Source: an uncultured Lachnospiraceae bacterium (GTDB lineage Bacteria; Bacillota; Clostridia; Lachnospirales; Lachnospiraceae). Taken from it: a stretch of DNA of 64,000 bases. The first letter of the stretch is position 1. The number at the start of each line of letters is the position of its first letter. Made by a program: the position numbers and the translations under genes. Below the pieces are notes generated by a model, which was not told the origin of the DNA, did no database searches, and saw nothing but the letters and a program-made list of their open reading frames with translations. The stretch covers positions 1 through 64,000 of the forward strand of contig CAMWJV010000004.1 in assembly GCA_947174665.1 (NCBI GenBank). The letters run 5' to 3'. This document shows positions 57,554 through 64,000 of the stretch, in pieces.

Positions 57554-60500
57554 TTATTTTGCAATAGAGGTGTCTTCCAGAAGCGCCTCCATCTCCTCAA
57601 GCAATTCCTCAGTCCTGCTCAGCAGCAGCTCCGCGTCTGTCTCCACCAGCCCGGTCTTCTTATATTTATAGGTAAAGTAAGGTGTCCCGTAGGCTGTGAA
57701 CGCCAGATCCTTCCCATATTTTTCCAGCAGTTCCGGAATCTTCAGCGGGTTCACCGCTGCGTCCGGGCGGAATGTAAAAGTTATCCGTCCGTTTTTTCCC
57801 TTGATTTCCGTCATATACAGTCTGTGGGCTGCAACCCGGATCAGCGCGATGCGTAAAAGATTGTCCACGGACTTCGGTATCTCCCCAAAGCGGTCCAGCA
57901 GCTCATCCTTCATGTCATCCCGCTCCCTCATATTCTCGATTCCGGCAATGCGCTTGTAAATGTCCAGCTTCTGCACCTCGTTCACAATGTAAACGGCGGG
58001 AATGAAGGCATCCACATCCAAATCTATAAGCGTTGCAAAATCCTCCGCAGTCTTAACTCCCTTAAGGGTCTGTACCGCCTCATTCAGCATCTTGCAATAC
58101 AGATCGTACCCCACGGCCTCCATATGCCCATGCTGCTGCACACCCAGCAGATTCCCCGCTCCGCGAATCTCCAGATCCCGCATGGCGATCTTGAAACCGC
58201 TTCCCAGGTCAGTAAACTCTCTGATCGCCTCCAGACGCTTCTCCGCCACCTCCCTCAGCACCTTATCCCTTTTGTACATCAGGAACGCGTAGGCGGTGCG
58301 GTTGGAACGTCCGACGCGGCCCCGCAGCTGATACAGCTGGGAAAGCCCCATATTGTCCGAGTCATGAATGATCATTGTATTCACATTGGAGATGTCCAGT
58401 CCCGTCTCAATGATGGTAGTTGACACCAGCACGTCGACCTCTCCGCCGATAAAGTCATACATGATCTTTTCAAGCTCGTGTTCCTTCATCTGCCCGTGGG
58501 CATAAGCCACCGTCGCCTCCGGCACCAGTTTGGCAATCCTGGCCGCCACATCGGCGATATTGTTGACCCTGTTGTAAACATAATAAACCTGCCCGTTTCT
58601 GGCAAGCTCACGGACACAGGCCTCCCTCACCAGCTCTTCGTTGTACTCACAGACAAAGGTCTGAATGGGCAGTCTGTCCTCCGGCGCTTCTTCCAGCACA
58701 CTCATATCGCGGATGCCCACCAGACTCATATGGAGCGTCCTGGGAATCGGCGTTGCTGTCAGCGTGAGCACATCCACGTTTTCCTTCAGCTTTTTGATCT
58801 TCTCCTTATGAGCCACACCAAAACGCTGCTCCTCATCTATGACCAGCAGGCCAAGGTCCTTGAATTTCATATCACCGGACAATACCCTGTGGGTTCCGAT
58901 ACAGATATCCACCAAACCCTTTTGTATGTCCGCTATGGTTTTTTTCAGCTCTCCGGGAGTGCGGAACCTGCTTATCAGTTCCACCCGCACGGGAAAATCC
59001 TTCATCCGCTGTACAAAGGTGGTATAATGCTGCTGCGCCAGAATTGTAGTAGGAACCAGATACACCACCTGTTTTCCCTCCTGCACCGCCTTGAAAGCGG
59101 CCCGAAGGGCAATCTCTGTCTTTCCGTAGCCTACATCGCCGCAGATCAGGCGGTCCATGATCTTACCGCTCTCCATGTCCGCCTTTGTCTCTGCGATAGC
59201 GTTCAGCTGATCCTCTGTCTCCTCAAAGGGAAACATTTCCTCAAACTCCCGCTGCCAGACAGTATCCTTGCCAAAGCGATAGCCTTCCCCCGCCTGCCTG
59301 GAGGCGTACAGCTCAACCAGATCCTTCGCCACCTCGCTGACCGCTCCGCGCACTTTTGTCTTGGTCTTCTCCCATTCCTTTGAACCCAGCTTGTTCAGTT
59401 TCGGCCTCCTGGCCTCGGCGGAAGCATACTTCTGGATAACGTCCAGACCCGTGGCAAGAACATACAGATTGCCTCCGTCACGGTATTCTATCTTGATGTA
59501 GTCCTTGACCACACCTTCCATCTCAACCTTTTCAATTCCCCGATAGATACCCAGGCCATGGCTTTCGTGGACCACATAGTCGCCTACCTTCAGTTCACCC
59601 ATGTCCTTGATCTTCTGACCCTGATAGAGCTTCTTCGCCTTTTTCTTTCTCTTCTCCGCGCCGAAGATGTCCGTCTCCGACAACACAACAAACTTCAGCA
59701 GCGGATATTCAAAGCCCTTGCCCACATGGCCATAATAAGTCAGCACTTCTCCCCGCTGTACTTCCCGTAAGGGATCCTCCGTGTAGACCGCCGCCAGTTC
59801 CTGGTCCCGCAGATCCTCCGCCAGTCTCCTTGCCCTTGTGCGTGATCCGGAAAGCAGCAGGACACGGTACCCATTCCTTTTAAACTGCCGCAGATCCCTG
59901 ACCAGCGCCTCAAAGCTGTTATTGTAAGGGGCAAGGTTTCGTGCGGCCACGTCAATCCTTCGCTCCGGTTTAAAATATCCGCCCTTTGTATCCAGGGTTG
60001 ATACGGTAACAACATTACTGCCCTGCAGTTTGGCCGCCACTTCTTCACCGCTGTAGAGGATGTTCATCTGCCCCGGCAGGCAAAAACCTTTTTCCGCCCT
60101 CTGGGACATGCTCTCCCGAAACTCCAGTTCCACAGCCTCCGCATGTTCTTTGATACGGGCAGGCTCCTCCAGAAAGAAGATCGGTTTTCCTGCCGTGCCG
60201 CCTTTTTCCGACATATGTGTCAGCATCTCCGGCAGAGTTACGGTATCATCATAAAAATAGCGGATATATCCCTCCAGGTTTACCTTGCTCTTAAATTCCA
60301 GCAGCTGCTCCTTCAGCTCTCTGACCTGAGTGACAATCCTGGCAGCCTCCTCCGTTTTAAAGGCGTCTCTGAACAGCTTTTCCTGATTTTTCGCCTCCGC
60401 CTCCAGTTTTTTCAGGCCGGTCCTGATCCTTGCGTCGTCCAGCACGAACTCCGTGGCCGGAAATACGGAGACACTCTCCAGCTTTTCTATAGAACGCTGA

Positions 60501-61120
60501 CTTAAAATGTCAAAGCTTCGAACGGATTCCACCTCATCACCCCAGAGTTCGATACGGTAGGGGTTTTCCTCCGTCAGATCAAAAATGTCTATAATTCCTC
60601 CTCGGACGGAAAATTGTCCCGGATTCTCCACCTGATAGCTCTTCTCATACCCAAAGGCAACCAGCTTTTCCGCCAGGACGCTCTCGTCCAGTGTCCCCCC
60701 ACGCTCAATGTCGATCACATCCGTCTCCCTGTCCCACAGGGCCAGGGGAGTCATCAGCGCCGCGTAGGTGGTGACAATCGTCAGAGGTTTGTGCTCCATG
60801 AGGCGGCGCATGGTCCTGACGCGCTCCCTCACCAGCTGATTGCCATGAATATCCGCCTGGAAAAAAATCAGGTCCTTTGCCGGATACAACATGACATTTC
60901 TGTCATAAAACTTATATTCCTCGAATATCTCCCTGGCTTTCAGGTCACTGTAAGTAACGATGGCCTTAACCTTAATGCCGTCGCTCAATCCGTATATCAT
61001 ATGCAGTTTTTGTGAATCCACGCACCCCGTAAGCGCCACGGGGCCTTTCCCTTTTCGCAGTGTCTCCTTCAGGCTGTCGTATTCCGCCAGCTCCCGAAGA
61101 GGTGAGAGTAATGCCTGCAT
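57554..61120 (-). CDS. mfd: Transcription-repair coupling factor
   Basis: UvrB-like N-terminus, CarD/RID (KVGDYVVHESHGLGIYRGIE), DEAD/RecG helicase motifs GDVGYGKTEIALRAAFKAV, DEEQRFGV, QLRGRVGRS. Confidence 0.96.
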   Translation of the reverse strand: MQALLSPLRELAEYDSLKETLRKGKGPVALTGCVDSQKLHMIYGLSDGIKVKAIVTYSDLKAREIFEEYKFYDRNVMLYPAKDLIFFQADIHGNQLVRERVRTMRRLMEHKPLTIVTTYAALMTPLALWDRETDVIDIERGGTLDESVLAEKLVAFGYEKSYQVENPGQFSVRGGIIDIFDLTEENPYRIELWGDEVESVRSFDILSQRSIEKLESVSVFPATEFVLDDARIRTGLKKLEAEAKNQEKLFRDAFKTEEAARIVTQVRELKEQLLEFKSKVNLEGYIRYFYDDTVTLPEMLTHMSEKGGTAGKPIFFLEEPARIKEHAEAVELEFRESMSQRAEKGFCLPGQMNILYSGEEVAAKLQGSNVVTVSTLDTKGGYFKPERRIDVAARNLAPYNNSFEALVRDLRQFKRNGYRVLLLSGSRTRARRLAEDLRDQELAAVYTEDPLREVQRGEVLTYYGHVGKGFEYPLLKFVVLSETDIFGAEKRKKKAKKLYQGQKIKDMGELKVGDYVVHESHGLGIYRGIEKVEMEGVVKDYIKIEYRDGGNLYVLATGLDVIQKYASAEARRPKLNKLGSKEWEKTKTKVRGAVSEVAKDLVELYASRQAGEGYRFGKDTVWQREFEEMFPFEETEDQLNAIAETKADMESGKIMDRLICGDVGYGKTEIALRAAFKAVQEGKQVVYLVPTTILAQQHYTTFVQRMKDFPVRVELISRFRTPGELKKTIADIQKGLVDICIGTHRVLSGDMKFKDLGLLVIDEEQRFGVAHKEKIKKLKENVDVLTLTATPIPRTLHMSLVGIRDMSVLEEAPEDRLPIQTFVCEYNEELVREACVRELARNGQVYYVYNRVNNIADVAARIAKLVPEATVAYAHGQMKEHELEKIMYDFIGGEVDVLVSTTIIETGLDISNVNTMIIHDSDNMGLSQLYQLRGRVGRSNRTAYAFLMYKRDKVLREVAEKRLEAIREFTDLGSGFKIAMRDLEIRGAGNLLGVQQHGHMEAVGYDLYCKMLNEAVQTLKGVKTAEDFATLIDLDVDAFIPAVYIVNEVQKLDIYKRIAGIENMRERDDMKDELLDRFGEIPKSVDNLLRIALIRVAAHRLYMTEIKGKNGRITFTFRPDAAVNPLKIPELLEKYGKDLAFTAYGTPYFTYKYKKTGLVETDAELLLSRTEELLEEMEALLEDTSIAK

Positions 61121-61123
61121 TTT

Positions 61124-61714
61124 TTATTCCCCCTGCCCATCCGGGCGGTTCTTTTTATTAAACCCATTCATCGCCGCATCGACATCCTGTGAAAGAATCA
61201 TTCGGATTCCATCGGCTGCCCTGCCCACGGAATCATCCATGATCTTTCGCTCCTCCGTGGAAAAATGCCCCAGTACATAATCTGCCAGATCCCATTCCTT
61301 TGGTTTTTCCCCCACGCCCACTCGAATTCTGACAAAAGTGTCATGTCCCAGGTGCGCTATGATGTTTTTCAGGCCATTATGTCCGCCTGCGCTGCCCTTT
61401 TTGCGAATGCGCAGCTGTCCCACATTTAGGCTGATGTCATCGGAAATGACCACCAGCTCTGCTGTCTCGTCCACCTTATAGTAATCGACCAGCTCCCGGA
61501 CACATTCCCCACTGAGGTTCATATAGGTAAGGGGTTTTGCCAGAATACATTTCTGCCCTGCCACCATGCCCTTGCCGATAACCGCCCTGTGCTTCATCTC
61601 CAGTATGGAGATATTTTCCTGTTCCGCAAGCTTATCTATGACTTCAAACCCGATATTATGCCTTGTGTTTTCGTATTTCTTTTCATAATTACCCAGACCA
61701 ACAATGATATACAT
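61124..61714 (-). CDS. pth: Peptidyl-tRNA hydrolase
   Basis: MYIIVGLGNYEKKYENTRHNIGFEVID, KPLTYMNLSGE, GGHNGLKNI, RIRVGVG; start after the repeat-derived ORF extension. Confidence 0.93.
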   Translation of the reverse strand: MYIIVGLGNYEKKYENTRHNIGFEVIDKLAEQENISILEMKHRAVIGKGMVAGQKCILAKPLTYMNLSGECVRELVDYYKVDETAELVVISDDISLNVGQLRIRKKGSAGGHNGLKNIIAHLGHDTFVRIRVGVGEKPKEWDLADYVLGHFSTEERKIMDDSVGRAADGIRMILSQDVDAAMNGFNKKNRPDGQGE

Positions 61715-61720
61715 ATCTAC

Positions 61721-61760
61721 CTCGTTTCGCGCTGGCGCGCTCTCTGTTTGGCTGACAGCA
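61721..61760. repeat. Partial copy of the structured repeat (C0)
   Basis: CGCGCTGGCGCGCTCTCTGTTTGGCTGACAGC versus CGCGCTGACGCGCTCTCTGTTTGGCTGACGCC in copy C. Confidence 0.7.
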
Positions 61761-61775
61761 TCACTCTGTTCGCTC

Positions 61776-61849
61776 AAACTCGAAAGCCCGCGCTGACGCG
61801 CTCTCTGTTTGGCTGACGCCAAACGCTTTCTCGTTAATGGCACTGCGCC
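61776..61849. repeat. Structured repeat element, copy C
   Basis: AAACTCGAAAGCCCGCGCTGACGCGCTCTCTGTTTGGCTGACGCCAAACGCTTTCTCGTTAATGGCACTGCGCC. Confidence 0.8.
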
Positions 61850-61855
61850 CATTAC

Positions 61856-61884
61856 ATCATAACGGATTCAATTTTAAGATGCAA
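61856..61884 (-). promoter_or_regulatory. Sigma-A type promoter for pth
   Basis: Minus strand TTGCAT-N17-TATGAT immediately upstream of repeat copy C. Confidence 0.6.
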
Positions 61885-61960
61885 GAGTAACTGCTCAGTT
61901 CATTTCAAATCCTGCAAGCTGATGAACCGGACGCAACAATTCATCCTTACAGCAAGTCAC

Positions 61961-62098
61961 ACCGACCGGGACAGTGGACTCCTGCTCAGACTCGTTCTCA
62001 CTCGAGAAAAAACGTAACGGTACATAAGTCTCCAAAGTACGAAGACTAAGTACCGACGTTTTTTACTGTCTGTGCAGGAGTCCACTGTTCCAGTCGGT
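61961..62098. repeat. Large (138 bp) multi-stem inverted repeat
   Basis: ACCGACCGGGACAGTGGACTCCTGC ... GCAGGAGTCCACTGTTCCAGTCGGT, nested AAAAAACGTaaCGGTAC/GTACCGACGTTTTTT and AGTCT/AGACT. Confidence 0.85.
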
Positions 62099-62231
62099 TG
62101 ATAGCAAGAATGTCTGAATTGTTACAACCGGACAGGGTTCCGGCAGAATTTAATAGAATTGAGGGTGGGTTTGTGGTAAGATAATAACATTGAGTAAATT
62201 GACAAAATTAAGGATTTTGGAGGTTACAGGC

Positions 62232-63080
62232 TTGGATTGGAAGAAAATCAAAAAGATAGATGCCCATATACACATTCTGCCGCCGGAACGCTTATGCCTA
62301 TGGAAAGAATCGCCTGAAGATGCCTGGGCACATGCGGATATTGACGAATATCTGCAGATTATGGATACATACCATGTGGAATGCGCACTTCTCATGCCCG
62401 CTAATGACGGAAGACTGTACTATGAGGATGCGGACAGGACAAATCAGTGGCTGGGTGAGATTCAAACGCAATATCCCGGAAAATTTTATGCCTTTGCCGA
62501 CATTTTAAAAGAAGGCGCCTATTTTTACGAGGATACACCTTATGTCCTTGAACATGCAGTCAGGGAATGTGGTCTAAAAGGGCTGAAAATTCATCCATCA
62601 AATTTGAATTTGAATGCTGACAGTTTGGAAATGGTTCCGATGTTGCGAAAAGCTGCGGAACTTCATGTTCCGGTCGCGGTTCATTCTTATCCATGCCGAG
62701 TAGGATTCCATGATGATTGCGCACCTGACAGAATCAATAAAATGATTCAAATTTTCCCGGATGTCACCTTTATCACGGCGCACATGGGCGGAATGAAGTG
62801 GCAAGACGCTATAAACGGATGCGGCTATGTCGATATTTCTGCCGTTTTACCTGAATTAGTGGAGTTGTACGGCATTGAGCAGACAAACAGAATTCTCAGA
62901 CGCTTCGGAGCTGACAGATTGATATTTGCCACAGATTATCCGGATGTGCGTTTTACAAAGCCCGAAAACATTTATAAGACTTACTGTGATATTTTGAATC
63001 AAATGGATTTTACTGAAACAGAGGCTGAAAAAATAGCATATGGCAACATTGCAAAAATAATGGGGATTGTGAGGTGTTAA
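62232..63080 (+). CDS. Amidohydrolase/TIM-barrel metal-dependent hydrolase
   Basis: KIDAHIHILPPERL, KIHPSNLNL, VAVHSYPC, FITAHMGG, IFATDYPDV; TTG start with GGAGG SD proposed. Confidence 0.83.
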   Translation: MDWKKIKKIDAHIHILPPERLCLWKESPEDAWAHADIDEYLQIMDTYHVECALLMPANDGRLYYEDADRTNQWLGEIQTQYPGKFYAFADILKEGAYFYEDTPYVLEHAVRECGLKGLKIHPSNLNLNADSLEMVPMLRKAAELHVPVAVHSYPCRVGFHDDCAPDRINKMIQIFPDVTFITAHMGGMKWQDAINGCGYVDISAVLPELVELYGIEQTNRILRRFGADRLIFATDYPDVRFTKPENIYKTYCDILNQMDFTETEAEKIAYGNIAKIMGIVRC

Positions 63081-63081
63081 A

Positions 63082-63648
63082 ATGCAATTAAAAACAAGAC
63101 GCCTCATACTGCGAGATTATGAGGAAAGCGATAAAACAGCATATTTTAAGCTGAAAAACGACCCAAAGACTATGTACTATCTGCAGGACATACAGCTTTT
63201 TTCACAGGAAGAATCAGATATAGAATTTGCAAATATATTGCAGGATCAAAAAAGTAAAGACAGAAAATTTTATTTTCTGCATATTGAATTGAAAGATTCA
63301 CATGAACAGATCGGCAGTGTGGGATATACGGTCAATGACAATACACCTGTCGGGAAGCTGGTCGGTGCCGGATATTTTATATTTCCGCAGTTTTGGAATC
63401 AGGGATATGTAACAGAAGCATTTAAGAAAGTATTAGAATTTGCCTTCCTTGAAAATAGTGTTTATCGTATCTCCACAGGGTGTCTGTCCGAAAATGTCGG
63501 ATCAGAGAGAGTGATGCAAAAATGCGGTCTGATCAAAGAAGCTGAACATGTGGATTGGGAATGGCATGATGGAAAAATGAAAACCCGGCTGGAATACCGG
63601 TTATTAAAAAATGAATGGATAAAGCTACAGGCGGATCAACGGGCGTAA
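63082..63648 (+). CDS. GNAT family N-acetyltransferase (RimJ/RimL-like)
   Basis: LKTRRLILRDYEESD, GYFIFPQFWNQGYVTEAFKKVLEFAF, STGCLSENVGSERVMQKCGL. Confidence 0.9.
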   Translation: MQLKTRRLILRDYEESDKTAYFKLKNDPKTMYYLQDIQLFSQEESDIEFANILQDQKSKDRKFYFLHIELKDSHEQIGSVGYTVNDNTPVGKLVGAGYFIFPQFWNQGYVTEAFKKVLEFAFLENSVYRISTGCLSENVGSERVMQKCGLIKEAEHVDWEWHDGKMKTRLEYRLLKNEWIKLQADQRA

Positions 63649-63670
63649 GGGATAAGGAAGGGATATCAAC

Positions 63671-64000
63671 ATGAAAATATCAAAGAAAAGGCATGGGAGA
63701 TGGATTGTTTTTAATATGCTGCTGATCCTTATATTGTCCGGATGCCGTGACAGAGGGGAAGATTTGGCGAAAGATCCTGCAGAATCCTCTTATGAGATGG
63801 ATGAGATGGAAGAGCAGACCGAAGGTTTGCCGGCGGCATCTTCGGAGTTGTCCGGCGCCTACCAGCAGATGGCGATGTACATCCAGGAGGGCTTTCGCAT
63901 GTATCATGTTGAGGGGGAATATCAGGCGTATTTTGGCCCTATAGAGGGCGGCGCATCGGGAGTTTGGGTGGATGGCTGCTATGTCGATACGGGAGACGAA
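63671..64000 (+). CDS. Hypothetical lipoprotein (truncated by window end)
   Basis: MKISKKRHGRWIVFNMLLILILSGCRDRGEDLAKDPAESSYEMDEMEE..., lipobox LILSGC, open to window end. Confidence 0.6.
   Translation, partial: MKISKKRHGRWIVFNMLLILILSGCRDRGEDLAKDPAESSYEMDEMEEQTEGLPAASSELSGAYQQMAMYIQEGFRMYHVEGEYQAYFGPIEGGASGVWVDGCYVDTGDE

Noticed and set aside
61715-61852. 46-aa N-terminal extension of pth in the ORF track
   Set aside because: Encoded by the structured repeat; pth homologues begin at MYIIVGLGN. Kept as a leader element, not coding.
1-64000. tRNA/rRNA genes, prophage, transposases, restriction or toxin-antitoxin systems
   Set aside because: No recognisable tRNA T-arm/acceptor pattern, rRNA sequence or corresponding protein families seen on either strand by reading. 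tRNAscan/Infernal would be decisive.

Overview
This 64 kb window looks like a chromosomal segment from a low-to-mid GC, spore-forming and probably motile Firmicute. Lachnospiraceae is my inference from protein style; no database search was run. Most of it is core metabolism. In order: feoA/feoB with Cys-rich tail proteins, trkH/trkA, nfo, an NlpC/P60 hydrolase, asnS, a PPIase lipoprotein, cls, an XRE-receiver fusion, a radical SAM protein, ispE, a GntR regulator, murI, a DUF1934 protein, a SipL-like SPOCS/LysM protein, pyrD/pyrK, a UvrA2-serine hydrolase-acyltransferase cassette, pyrC, plsC, murF, ddl, an aconitase-type hydratase, glgP, ileS with an Ile T-box, two GGDEF proteins, spoVT, a PfkB kinase, an Fbp/Afu-type ABC operon with a HAD phosphatase, mfd and pth. 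No tRNA, rRNA, CRISPR, transposase or prophage was recognised. The most unusual signals are non-coding or small: (1) a repeated multi-stem element with compensatory base changes, placed directly after promoter-like sequences upstream of a PfkB kinase (two tandem copies) and pth (one full plus one partial copy); (2) sigma-D (flagellar) promoter matches in front of two otherwise uncharacterised proteins, one with a structured leader; (3) a hairpin that would sequester the SD of the sipL-like gene; (4) three TTAG-N6-CTAA operator-like sites around feoA/feoB; (5) a premature TGA at codon 3 of an acyltransferase; (6) an unannotated 34-aa ORF; (7) several long perfect inverted repeats. Positions and base pairing were read by eye; no folding, alignment or search was run.
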